19,804 nucleotides of DNA from JAYTQG01 sp043746815. Its GTDB lineage: Bacteria > Actinomycetota > Thermoleophilia > Miltoncostaeales > Miltoncostaeaceae. Positions 8,443 through 15,709 of this stretch are shown here, piece after piece. Location: contig JAYTQG010000180.1 in NCBI GenBank assembly GCA_043746815.1, positions 1 through 19,804 on the forward strand, in the 5' to 3' direction. The stretch's first letter is position 1. Each line of letters opens with the position of its first letter. A model generated the notes under the pieces. The model made no database searches. It was not told the origin of the DNA and was given only the letters and a program-made list of their open reading frames with translations. The translations under genes and the position numbers were made by a program.

Positions 8443-9240
8443 GTGCTCTCGCTACCCGATCCAGAAACCCAACGGCTGCCAGGTTCCCCCTTGGAGTTGG
8501 TGGTCTGCCAAATCCAGTTCGCCGAAGCCATCGATGTCGCGTCTGATCCAGTTGGGCTCCAGTTGGCCGCCGCCCTGGGAGACGACTACCTCCTAGAGGG
8601 TGTCGTGAACCAACAACCGATGGTCCAGTTCGCAGTCGGCCCGCCTAGCGTAGGTCCACCGGGAGTATCGACACAGCAGGCACCGCGCATCGGCTGGAAG
8701 CTGTCACGCGGGCCGTGGAGCGTCACGTGCGTCCCCGATGGCCTGACGATCGAAACATCCGACTACTCGCAATGGGCGGATCTCGAAGCGGTGCTTGCGC
8801 AGTCTCTGGGTGCTCTCCATGGGACCGTTGGTTTGAAGTCCGAGCAGCGGCTCGGGCTCCGGTACGTCGACAGGATTCGCCGACCAGACGTGGATTCCGT
8901 CGGCGAGTGGCAACGGTGGATCAATCCCTGGGTGATTGGCCCAATCGCCGACGAGGCCTTTCGAGACAGCGTGGTTGCCCTCCAGCAGCAGGTCGATTTC
9001 GACGCGGGCGAGGGCCTGCGGACTACCCTCCGAAGCGCGATCTTCGCTGATCCCGCCAACAAGGGTCGCGCCGTCTGCGTCCTTGACTTTGACACCTATC
9101 GACTTGGCTATCGTCCCTTTGATCGGGAGGAAGTCCAAGCGGCCTTCCAGCGGCTCCATCGCCTTTCGCTGAAGATGTTCCAAGCAGCGATCACGCCAGA
9201 ACTATTCAAGGAGTTCCAAGGTGCCGACCACCCTGCTTGA
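8443..9240 (+). CDS. TIGR04255-like protein, first gene of three-gene cassette
   Basis: A 265-residue soluble protein resembling the TIGR04255 family of sporadically distributed proteins with no known activity. Supporting signs are the PLELVVCQIQF opening at 16-26, the central RLGLRYVDRI at 136-145, a VLDFDTYRLG segment near 212-221, and a final helix ending in an AAITPELFKEF segment. The GTG start at 8443 is supported by AAGGA at 8430-8434. The end overlaps the next gene by 20 nt, and the AAGGAG that serves the next gene lies inside this one, so the two are translationally coupled. Members of the family tend to appear in variable genomic regions, in line with this island. The family call comes from remembered sequence features, not from a search. 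Confidence 0.75.
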   Translation: MLSLPDPETQRLPGSPLELVVCQIQFAEAIDVASDPVGLQLAAALGDDYLLEGVVNQQPMVQFAVGPPSVGPPGVSTQQAPRIGWKLSRGPWSVTCVPDGLTIETSDYSQWADLEAVLAQSLGALHGTVGLKSEQRLGLRYVDRIRRPDVDSVGEWQRWINPWVIGPIADEAFRDSVVALQQQVDFDAGEGLRTTLRSAIFADPANKGRAVCVLDFDTYRLGYRPFDREEVQAAFQRLHRLSLKMFQAAITPELFKEFQGADHPA

Positions 9241-9877
9241 ACCGTTCGTCCTTGACCCGGGTACGAGTTCGGAGCGAATCCGGAAGGTCTACGCACAGGT
9301 CGAGGAGGTCGTTGGAGCGTGGCCGACTACGCACACTTGGGGCCTTCCCCATGGTCTGATTGCCCCCCCGCGTGAGACGTTCTCTGGTGGCGGCACGCTC
9401 GCCACGGCTCGTGCGTCGCATCCCGCTCTGGCGGCCGTGGAGGATCTACGCGGTTGGCTTGGCGCGAGCTATGAAGACATCGCCCTGATTGCTGGTTTCA
9501 AAGCCTCGCTCATCTACTACTGGCGTCAGCGGGCTAGCGCGGGACATCCCGTGCGTCCGCGTCCCACGACCGTCGGCCGCCTGTACGAAGCCCACGCCCT
9601 TGTCCGCGCGGTGGCAGTGGCACTCGACGGACCCGGCGGCCGGCACGGTGCCCAGCGATGGGCTTCGAGCGCAGGAGAGGATGGCTGCACGCCTCTCGAA
9701 TTGCTCATCGAGGGCAAGCTCGAAGCCGTAGCTAGTCGTAGCCGCGCAATCGTCGCCGATCAGACACCCGCGCCAAATCCGGCTGAAAGAGTCATCGACC
9801 TGAGTTTCGACAACGATCCGTCGCCAAGCGATGACCACCGGCGAAGCTCGAGATTTGGCCCCGACTCCTTCGAGTGA
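9221..9877 (+). CDS. HTH protein with MbcA/ParS-like C-terminal region
   Basis: A 218-residue protein, second in the cassette. AAGGAG at 9208-9213 stands 7 nt before the GTG at 9221. Residues 74-102 (DLRGWLGASYEDIALIAGF and the following helix) look like a helix-turn-helix. Residues about 118-175, with TPLELLIEGKLEAV at 157-170, resemble the toxin-binding tail of Xre/MbcA/ParS antitoxins, which normally neutralise RES-domain NAD-degrading toxins. No RES protein is adjacent. The N-terminal 70 residues are unlike classic members. The C-terminus is acidic and disordered-looking. It overlaps the next gene by 47 nt. It could be the DNA-binding or regulatory subunit of the cassette. The domain resemblance is moderate. 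Confidence 0.65.
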   Translation: MPTTLLEPFVLDPGTSSERIRKVYAQVEEVVGAWPTTHTWGLPHGLIAPPRETFSGGGTLATARASHPALAAVEDLRGWLGASYEDIALIAGFKASLIYYWRQRASAGHPVRPRPTTVGRLYEAHALVRAVAVALDGPGGRHGAQRWASSAGEDGCTPLELLIEGKLEAVASRSRAIVADQTPAPNPAERVIDLSFDNDPSPSDDHRRSSRFGPDSFE

Positions 9878-10790
9878 GAGCGGAGGCACCGGACCTCCAC
9901 CGGACTGGGACGTCGACGACGGCGTCGATCCGGCGCGGTGGACGGCCGACGTCCGCAGAGCTACTGCAGCGATCCGCCAAGGACATCTGGTCAAGGACCC
10001 GCCGTTCGTCTACTTCGCAGATAGCCGCTACCCGCTCTTTGATTTGACTGCGGCCTGGGCAGCTGGCAAACCAGACACGCAGGGATCGGTCGTGGCCACG
10101 ACGGGCAACCGCCCCCCGTACGGAATCGTCACGACCCAGGACTGCGATCTCGTCGAGGAAGGTCGCCCCAAGCGTCCATGGGCCCAGATCTCACCCGTGT
10201 ACTTCCGGCCGTCCAACAAAGGGGAAGCAACTGGGATTCGGTCGGGCTTCCACTTCAATTACCTCACGTGGATCGATTCGCTGCCGGACGACGCCAATGG
10301 CGTCTGGGTTGCTGACCTACGAATCTCGGTGCCCGTCGACAAGGGCTGGTTTGTCGGTCGCGACACATGGCCGGCCTTCGCTGACCCGACACGCCTCACG
10401 AACTTTCGCGGACGTCTCGGGCGCCTCCTCAGTCGCCCCGCCTACCCGCAGAGTGTCGTCGACCTCCTCCTCAAACCTCTCAACAAATACCTTGAGCAAC
10501 TGGCTGCGACTTTCGACCTCACTGAGATCGACGAGATCGGTCTCGAACTCGGCCACGATCGTGGCGACGCCGACACCGCGAGGCTACTGATGCTCTGTCG
10601 CGCACCGGCATCAGTCGACTTGCAAACCGCGCTCAAGGGGTGGTGGGAATCGTCCTTTGGTCAGGATCAGCCTCAAGCACTCACGATCCTTCCGCCCGAA
10701 TTTGCGCTCTACTCAAGACTTGACACCCTGCGGTATCGAACGCTTCTTCTTCTCGACTTGTCGGCGTTCTCTCCCGATGACGCCTACTAG
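9831..10790 (+). CDS. Unknown protein with TTQDCDL motif, third gene of cassette
   Basis: A 319-residue soluble protein that I cannot name. A proline- and glycine-rich N-terminal 30 residues precede a globular region. Its most distinctive segment is GIVTTQDCDLVEE at 98-110, followed by QISPVYF at 119-125. A V-T-Q-x-C-D pattern of this kind recurs in uncharacterised proteins of variable genomic regions and suggests a catalytic or metal-binding cysteine and aspartate, but this is inference. ATG 9831 lies inside the preceding gene; there is no good Shine-Dalgarno sequence, so translation is probably coupled. It is the last gene of the three-gene cassette. As the only member without resemblance to a known family, it is the most likely effector if the cassette is a defence or toxin system. 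Confidence 0.68.
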   Translation: MTTGEARDLAPTPSSESGGTGPPPDWDVDDGVDPARWTADVRRATAAIRQGHLVKDPPFVYFADSRYPLFDLTAAWAAGKPDTQGSVVATTGNRPPYGIVTTQDCDLVEEGRPKRPWAQISPVYFRPSNKGEATGIRSGFHFNYLTWIDSLPDDANGVWVADLRISVPVDKGWFVGRDTWPAFADPTRLTNFRGRLGRLLSRPAYPQSVVDLLLKPLNKYLEQLAATFDLTEIDEIGLELGHDRGDADTARLLMLCRAPASVDLQTALKGWWESSFGQDQPQALTILPPEFALYSRLDTLRYRTLLLLDLSAFSPDDAY

Positions 10791-10924
10791 CTAACGCCCG
10801 GAGTCTCTCTAACGAGGCTGGCGACCCGGCGCCATCGGGATGAGTGCAGAACCTGCGAAGGACCTCAACCATGCTTCATCGAAATGTATAGTAGATACCC
10901 ATGCATTGACCTCGGAGGTGGATC

Positions 10925-12757
10925 GTGACAAGTGGGCTCCCTGCTCGGCTGCTTGTCTTGGGCGCCGTGGCCCTCCTCGGCATCGCTCCCGCTCGTGGAT
11001 CAGCCGTCACGAACACCCACCAAATCGAGGGCTATGCCAACAGGGTAAGCGTCGGCGCACAAGAGACGATCACCTTCTACGTCCACGTACCGGGTGGGAC
11101 GGTCGCGAGCCCCCGTCCGTATTCGGTTGAGTACCGGCGATTTGGTCCCAGCAACGGGACAGCGAGTGCCCCGACTCTTGTCTCGAGCGCTTCACTTACG
11201 AACGGCGTCGCTCGGTCCTACCCTGCGGACGCTGGAACGAGTGGTGCGGGTTGGGAGACGCCGCCCAGCCCGGGCGTGACATCACGATTTAGTCTCGTGG
11301 TGCCGAACACCTGGCAGTCGGGGATCTACGTCGCCCGCCTTACGGACACCCAGGCGGCCGCACCGCGACCCACGTTTGACATCACCTTTGTCGTCCGAGC
11401 CGGCCCTACCGGCTCGCAGCCCATCGCCCTCATTGCTTCGACCAACACATGGCAGGCGTACAACTTCTGGCCGGGCGGGGCCAACTCGCGGTCATTCTAC
11501 TTCGCGGACTGCTCCCCCCTCTTCACGGTCAATCCGGTGAACTCGGTCTCGTCCCTGCGGCCGAATCCGTACGCGCAGATTGTGTCGGCAAACCAGGTGT
11601 GCCCGGGCGACGCCACCGGGCTCCCGTTCTTCAGGACTGGCCACCTCGCGATGGGGGAAGTAGCGATCGCTCGTTGGTTGGAACTAGCTCGTCCCCTGAT
11701 CGGCAATCGCGGGTACTCAGTCTTATCAGACTCCGATCTCGGCACGAACGCAAGCATCCTGTCTGGCTTCCAGACCGTGGTGCTCAGTACGCACAGCGAG
11801 TACTGGACCCGCCAGATGTATGACTCGATCAAGCAGTTCCTCGATCGCGGCGGCAACCTCGTCGTGCTGTCCGGCAACACCGCATATAGCTGGGTACGCT
11901 ACCAAGGGTCGACGATGGTTCGTGGTGACGGTCTCGGGAATACAAGCGTCGGGGTCGCGAATCAGTCGCAACTTACGGGACTGACTTACTCGGAGACTAT
12001 TAAGTCGACGTGCGAGGCCTTTAGCGTCACGCAGCCGACGCACCCGTTGATGGCAGGGACCCTCACGGTCCTCCAGACCTTGATTGGAACTGTCGGCACC
12101 AAAAATCCGGCAGAGGGGTGCGCAGGTCAGGAGGCCGCTGGTTGGGAGACGGATCGGCGAGCATTGAAGGACAACGTTCTGAGCAGCGACCACATACATT
12201 GGCTGGATCGAGATTCGGTGGGGTTCTTCCGCGGGTATCAGTTACTCGCGACTGGAGGGCCCGTTCCCGACGGTGCAGAGATGGTTGCCGCCGAGCGCGC
12301 TTCCGCGGGCCGCGTCTTTAACGCGGGGTCGATCGTCTTCGGCCAGAGCCTCCTGCAGGATTGGTACGAGCCGGCGGGCTCGAGACGGCTGACACAACTC
12401 TTGGTGAACGTCCTGAATCGCTTCGGCCAGCCGTCTTGGAGCGACTTCAGCTCCGACGGCAAACCCGACCTGCTCGTACGCCAGACGGCGACCGGCAACA
12501 TGTGGTTGTACACCGGTACCGGTAACGGCACCTTCAACCTCGGTGGCAACAACCTCGGCGGCAACTGGAATATCTACAACCAGTTCGTCTCTCCGGGTGA
12601 CTTCAACTCGGACGGCAAACCCGACCTGCTCGTACGCGAGACCGCGACCGGCAACATGTGGTTGTACACCGGCACCAACAACGGCACCTTCAACCTCGGT
12701 GGCAACAACCTCGGCGGCAACTGGAGCACCTACAACGCGTTCGCCGGCGTCTGGTGA
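10925..12757 (+). CDS. Secreted dimethylformamidase-like protein with C-terminal repeats
   Basis: A 610-residue exported protein. GGAGG at 10914-10918 supports the GTG start at 10925, and TATAGT at 10887-10892 is a possible -10. Residues 1-26 are a signal peptide with a hydrophobic core and probable cleavage near RGSA. Residues about 165-500 resemble the large-subunit C-terminal domain of N,N-dimethylformamidase: STNTWQAYNFW at 172-182, THSEYWTRQMYDSI at 289-302, and RGGNLVVLSGNTAYSWVRY at 308-326. From residue 507 two 52-residue repeats of the form DFxSDGKPDLLVR...GNMWLYTGT follow; these look like FG-GAP/VCBS-type blades with a calcium-binding-like DxNxDG loop. It is an extracellular or wall-associated hydrolase or binding protein. 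Amidase activity on a specific compound cannot be inferred. The protein ends right after the second repeat. Confidence 0.8.
   Translation: MTSGLPARLLVLGAVALLGIAPARGSAVTNTHQIEGYANRVSVGAQETITFYVHVPGGTVASPRPYSVEYRRFGPSNGTASAPTLVSSASLTNGVARSYPADAGTSGAGWETPPSPGVTSRFSLVVPNTWQSGIYVARLTDTQAAAPRPTFDITFVVRAGPTGSQPIALIASTNTWQAYNFWPGGANSRSFYFADCSPLFTVNPVNSVSSLRPNPYAQIVSANQVCPGDATGLPFFRTGHLAMGEVAIARWLELARPLIGNRGYSVLSDSDLGTNASILSGFQTVVLSTHSEYWTRQMYDSIKQFLDRGGNLVVLSGNTAYSWVRYQGSTMVRGDGLGNTSVGVANQSQLTGLTYSETIKSTCEAFSVTQPTHPLMAGTLTVLQTLIGTVGTKNPAEGCAGQEAAGWETDRRALKDNVLSSDHIHWLDRDSVGFFRGYQLLATGGPVPDGAEMVAAERASAGRVFNAGSIVFGQSLLQDWYEPAGSRRLTQLLVNVLNRFGQPSWSDFSSDGKPDLLVRQTATGNMWLYTGTGNGTFNLGGNNLGGNWNIYNQFVSPGDFNSDGKPDLLVRETATGNMWLYTGTNNGTFNLGGNNLGGNWSTYNAFAGVW
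12443..12754 (+). repeat. Two tandem 156-bp repeats encoding 52-residue units
   Basis: Units 12443-12598 and 12599-12754 are in register and in frame. A stretch of about 46 bases, from the codons for NGTFNLGGNN onward, is identical in both, and most of the other differences lie at the unit ends. The low divergence, including at third codon positions, points to recent duplication or gene conversion. Confidence 0.9.
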
Positions 12758-13348
12758 ACGACCGCACGCGGCCTGTCAGGGGCGGAACCACAAGGGTGGA
12801 CTGTCTCCGAGTTGTAGCGACACTTTTGTTGGTCGGGTAGCCCCCGCTCTCGGCGCGCTGGTTGCGTCGGGTGCGGTGCGGCTCACGCTTGTCGGGCCCT
12901 CCAAAGACACCGCCGAGGCGAGCCGCATGACCAATGATGACGCTATCCGCGGCTTCCGGCTGCAGCTGTTTCACCTCGCTGCCGAGGCGACCGTGACCGA
13001 GGCGTGTGAGACAGTCCCTCGCCTGGAAACGCGAGGCGTGCCGCTAGAGGTTGTCTTCGCGATCGTAGGACATTGGCGGAAGCCCTCGACGGCAGCGCTC
13101 CCGCTGTTCTCGAAGATCGCGCTCCTCACCGCTTCGAAAGGATCGAGGTCGCGGGCTTCCTTCCGACCGTCGCGTTGGTCCCGACGTCCCCACAAACGCC
13201 GCTGCGTAGCGCAGACGAGCGACGTCAGCGGCGGAGCACGGAGCGCAGCCTTGCCGGCCTCACCTCGACCGAAACGGTGCGGGAGACGGTGCGGGGAATT
13301 CGAACCGTCGCAGAAACGTAGTCAGCAAGCCGGATGCGGCCTCTCCGC
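12758..13348. other. Decayed stretch between the secreted gene and the right repeat
   Basis: This stretch of about 590 bases has no intact gene. It contains the IS481-like scrap listed separately and, at 13274-13283 and 13286-13295, two copies of ACGGTGCGGG spaced 12 nt apart, about 55 bases before the right tRNA repeat. Such closely spaced repeats beside an attachment site could be recombinase-binding sites, but no integrase frame can be read. Confidence 0.5.
12813..13020 (+). pseudogene. IS481-like transposase remnant
   Basis: From ATG 12927 a frame reads MTNDDAIRGFRLQLFHLAA and then VTEAC. This matches the N-terminal helix-turn-helix opening of IS481-type transposases as I know it, then loses resemblance before the expected zinc-free HTH tryptophan region. 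About 110 bases upstream, TGTAGCGACACTTTTGTTGG resembles the TGT-beginning terminal repeat of such elements. The catalytic DDE domain is absent and no matching right terminal repeat was found. The fragment is short, so the call is tentative. Confidence 0.4.
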
Positions 13349-13399
13349 GCAGCCGCCTTGTAAGCGGCAGGTCTCGGGTTCGAATCCCGATTCCGGCTT
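13349..13399 (+). repeat. Right 51-bp direct repeat (attR-like), tRNA-Thr 3' fragment
   Basis: This is identical to 6367-6417: anticodon arm, variable loop, T arm and acceptor 3' strand of tRNA-Thr. The 5' half of a tRNA is missing (the bases before it, ending CTCTCC, do not pair with the acceptor strand), so it is not a functional gene. Between here and the HepT gene (13400-13667) I see no gene, only a small GCCCT/AGGGC hairpin that may be the original tRNA terminator. Confidence 0.85.
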
Positions 13400-13667
13400 A
13401 TAGAGAAGCCCTGCAAAAGGGCCACTGGGCTTTCGGCGGCGGCAGGCGCCATTCAAGATGAAGAGCCTGGACGACCGCAGGCGGCTATCGGCGGGCGAGC
13501 GGCACCCCGTTTGGTTGTGATCCCGCGCTGGCGCGGCCGGTGGCCCAAGGACGTCACGCCAGCATCGAAGCGGTTGGTCTTGCCCGTCTACGATGTCCTG
13601 GAGTTTGCACCTGGCGGAACGAAGAAGATCGGACTGGACGGGTACGCCGCGCGCGGCTTTGGTGCGG

Positions 13668-14009
13668 CTAGTCTTCGCGCTCGCTCGGGAGCAACGGCAT
13701 GAGATGGGCCTCAAGTTTGGCCGCGTCATGGTCGATCACCTGCCAGACGATATCCACGTCGATGTCGAAGTAGCCATGGGCGAGGATGTGCCGCATCCCG
13801 ATCACGTCCGACCAGGGGACGTCGGGGTTTGCGTCGCGTAGCTCGGGCGAGATGCGGGAGGCGGCCTCGCCGATGATCTCGATCCACCGTTGCGCCGCGG
13901 CCTGGGCGACCGGGTCCATCTCAAGGTTCTCACGGTTGCCGCCAAGGTGCTCTTGGAGCATGCGGCAGGCATCCAGCATGTCCTGTAGCCGCTCGTGATC
14001 GCCTCTCAC
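13668..14009 (-). CDS. hepT: HepT-like HEPN toxin ribonuclease
   Basis: A 113-residue protein of the HepT/DUF86 family. Residues 73-80 (RHILAHGY) are the R-X4-H-X-Y motif: Arg73 and His78 are the presumed RNase active site, and Tyr80 is the residue AMPylated by the partner in characterised HepT-MntA pairs. The four-helix pattern, with WIEIIGEAASRIS at 42-54, is typical. The gene starts with GTG at 14009, overlapping the stop of the upstream nucleotidyltransferase as GTGA, so the two are translationally coupled in the usual antitoxin-first order. The toxin cleaves RNA in the cytoplasm when not neutralised. It lies about 270 bases outside the right tRNA repeat. Confidence 0.9.
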   Translation of the reverse strand: MRGDHERLQDMLDACRMLQEHLGGNRENLEMDPVAQAAAQRWIEIIGEAASRISPELRDANPDVPWSDVIGMRHILAHGYFDIDVDIVWQVIDHDAAKLEAHLMPLLPSERED

Positions 14010-14287
14010 AGCGGGGTTGCCTCCGATAGGACTCGGTCGCGGACACGGGGCCGCAGGCCAGCGCGAGTCACGACGTCCACGTCCCGGCCGAGCGCCTCAC
14101 GCAGGTCCATCAGTAGGCCCCCAAGGTCAAGGAGGCTTCGCCCGACTTCAAGGTCGACCAAGATGTCGACGTCGCTTTGCTCGTCGGCCTCGCCGCGGGC
14201 GACCGAGCCGAAGACCGCGATGTTCGATGCGCCTCGCCGGGATGCGATGTCCAGGATCTCTTCGCGACGCGCACGGAGGTCAACCAT
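14006..14287 (-). CDS. mntA: MntA-like nucleotidyltransferase antitoxin
   Basis: A minimal nucleotidyltransferase that pairs with HepT and is expected to neutralise it by transferring AMP from ATP to the toxin tyrosine. The active-site pattern is clear: GSVARGEADEQSDVD at 27-41, i.e. GS with two aspartates at 39 and 41. From ATG 14287 the product is 93 residues, close to family size. An upstream in-frame ATG at 14308 is also possible, and no Shine-Dalgarno sequence decides between them. The frame is open further upstream to 14476, but that part has no family resemblance. The 3' end overlaps hepT by 4 nt. Confidence 0.88.
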   Translation of the reverse strand: MVDLRARREEILDIASRRGASNIAVFGSVARGEADEQSDVDILVDLEVGRSLLDLGGLLMDLREALGRDVDVVTRAGLRPRVRDRVLSEATPL

Positions 14288-14464
14288 GGTAAGGAGCATC
14301 GTGGTCATGTCTGCATTGTGCCGATCCGGCTCCATGCGCGCACGCGAAGCCGCTTCTCCGGTGCGGCACGAACTCCATACGGTCCGTTCATTTCTCCGGG
14401 AGGGTCGTTTCTCGGCCTCGTCAAGCTCGACCCCCGCAGTGTTCCCGCCAGCGGTGATGTCCTC

Positions 14465-14483
14465 AGATGTACGCAAGATGTAC
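14465..14483. promoter_or_regulatory. Paired AGATGTAC repeats in divergent spacer
   Basis: AGATGTAC occurs at 14465-14472 and 14476-14483, 11 nt apart, about one helical turn. The repeats lie in the 290-base spacer between mntA (minus) and the membrane gene (plus). They could be an operator. The rest of the spacer shows no gene. Confidence 0.3.
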
Positions 14484-14577
14484 TTCTCCCACGGCTCGGG
14501 TTGGCCCAGTTGTTTTGGCCGCGCGGGTCCGGCGACAGCGTTCGACCGCGCGGGCGAGGTTGAGCTACGTTTCTGGA

Positions 14578-14931
14578 GTGGAATCCCTTTGGATCACAGT
14601 CGCGCTTCTTTTCGGCCCACTGGCCCTCGTGCTCGGTGGGCGTCTGCTGAGTGGTCCACGTGGCGCCGTCGCCGGGACGCCGCGAGGGTTGAACGCGTTG
14701 ATGAACGCCTTGGCGATGTTGTGCGCGAGCGCAGGAACTGGCTTGGCCGCTGTCAGGTTGACCGGGACCAGTTTTTCGTACGGCGAGCTCGGATACATTC
14801 GATTCATGGTTGGTCTGACCGCCGCTGGCACGTTCTGGCTGCTATTCGCGGCCGTCTATGTCGGTTGGCTTGTGACGATCCGGTCGAGACGCCGGGAGAC
14901 CCGCCCAGCGGCGTCGGTCGGCGGGGCATGA
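14578..14931 (+). CDS. Small membrane protein, three predicted helices
   Basis: I do not recognise this protein. Taking GTG 14578 as start gives 117 residues with three hydrophobic segments at about 4-23, 38-60 and 76-100, then a basic tail (RSRRRETRP) that probably faces the cytoplasm. The frame stays open upstream to 14467, but that part is arginine-rich and not membrane-like, so the later start is preferred. There is no clear ribosome binding site. It is transcribed away from the HepT/MntA pair. Nothing links it functionally to its neighbours. Confidence 0.55.
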   Translation: MESLWITVALLFGPLALVLGGRLLSGPRGAVAGTPRGLNALMNALAMLCASAGTGLAAVRLTGTSFSYGELGYIRFMVGLTAAGTFWLLFAAVYVGWLVTIRSRRRETRPAASVGGA

Positions 14932-15214
14932 TGTAGCTAACGCCCGGGTCCACGCAATCGGCGGGCGTCACCTGCGAAGTTCGAGGACCGTAACGCCGGG
15001 CCGAGCCTGAGGGCCCACTTGTCTGTCGATCTCAGCTTCGACGAGAATCCGATCGACCGCATCGACTCCGGGCCGTTGGGGGCTCGCAGCCATGCGAGTT
15101 GCGGTGGAAGTGAAGGCGTCCACGCGGCTGAGTCTGCTTGCCGGACGCCATCCGCGCCTCTGCGCCGGGGCGCTTGTGCGGGGAAAGAGAACGCCGACCC
15201 GCTAGCGTTCCGAT
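14932..15214. other. Intergenic region before the DUF6933-like gene
   Basis: About 280 bases without a convincing gene. ACGCCCG (14940-14946) and CGGGCGT (14963-14969) can pair as a hairpin just after the membrane gene. GAACGC (15189-15194) and GCGTTC (15205-15210) form an inverted repeat immediately before the next start codon. A 41-codon minus-strand frame (15093-14968) has protein-like composition but no other support. Confidence 0.45.
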
Positions 15215-15709
15215 GTGGTCGTCCGGTGCACCGCAAAGGTCTTGAAGCTGCTCGGTGTTCGGCCCGGGTCGCTCGTCGTGATCGGGCCCGACGACGACGA
15301 TTGGTACGTGAACCTGCTGTGGTTCGAGCGGCGCAAGTGCCTGCTGGCCACGCACGCGGGGACGGCGTTCTCAGTCTTTGTGCCTGACATCCGAAAGGCC
15401 GACCTCGATCACCTCGGCCAGTTCTTGGCCGACGCGGTCACCGTCTCCCTCGACGCCGAGGGCCTCGCTCTCGGCGTACTGGGCGCCCTCGACCCAGCAA
15501 GCGTCCTCGTCGCTAAGACAGCCAGTCGGCGCGTTCTTGGCATCATGAACGACATCGCGATGCACATCGAGTACGCGCTCTACGCCACCGGCGGCCTGAT
15601 GGACGTTGACGTGATCACCCTGAACCGTGAGCTTCAACGGACATTCCACGGCTACGACGGCCGGTACGCAAGGCCGATCGATCTGGTCCTGGAGCGCGAC
15701 TCCTCCTGA
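15215..15709 (+). CDS. DUF6933-like protein
   Basis: A 164-residue soluble protein that resembles the DUF6933 family, whose role is unknown. The recognisable features are the opening VRCTAKVLKLLGV, DDDWYVNLLWFERRKCLLATHAGT at about residues 25-48 (acidic run, then WYxNLLWxxRRKCLLxTH), FSVFVPDIRKADL at 52-64, and KTASRRVLGIMNDIA at about 100-114. It starts at GTG 15215 next to an inverted repeat and has no obvious Shine-Dalgarno sequence. There is no signal or membrane segment. It stands alone among toxin-antitoxin remnants and may be part of the same variable region. The assignment is by remembered motifs. Confidence 0.72.
   Translation: MVVRCTAKVLKLLGVRPGSLVVIGPDDDDWYVNLLWFERRKCLLATHAGTAFSVFVPDIRKADLDHLGQFLADAVTVSLDAEGLALGVLGALDPASVLVAKTASRRVLGIMNDIAMHIEYALYATGGLMDVDVITLNRELQRTFHGYDGRYARPIDLVLERDSS

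Larger units (their letters stand above)
6367..13399. mobile_element. Putative tRNA-Thr-integrated island (~7 kb), no integrase seen
   Basis: The interval is bounded by perfect 51-bp copies of the tRNA-Thr 3' half. Inside are a HEPN-domain gene, a small minus-strand gene, a three-gene overlapping cassette, a secreted dimethylformamidase-like gene and a transposase scrap. This is accessory cargo, unlike the housekeeping operon to the left. No tyrosine or serine recombinase can be read in any frame, and the two sites where one usually sits (next to either repeat) contain non-coding or decayed sequence. It may therefore be an element mobilised in trans, or a relic. That it was once inserted by site-specific recombination is an inference from the repeats. 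Confidence 0.7.

Noticed and set aside
6418..13348. Search for a tyrosine or serine integrase within the island
   Set aside because: No frame shows the R-H-R-Y pattern of tyrosine recombinases or the serine resolvase motif.
12543..13403. 286-codon plus-strand frame running from the repeats to the tRNA fragment
   Set aside because: It begins in the wrong frame inside the secreted gene and ends in the tRNA remnant; only a short internal part resembles a transposase.
10788..14947. TAGCTAACGCCCGG shared by 10788-10801 and 14934-14947, each just after a gene end, reminiscent of integron attC ends
   Set aside because: No complementary GTTRRRY half with matching arms lies downstream of either copy, and one copy includes a stop codon; a 14-base match may be chance.
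14968..15093. 41-codon minus-strand frame with protein-like composition (VDAVDRILVEAEIDRQ)
   Set aside because: There is no ribosome binding site, neighbour or family support; too short to call.
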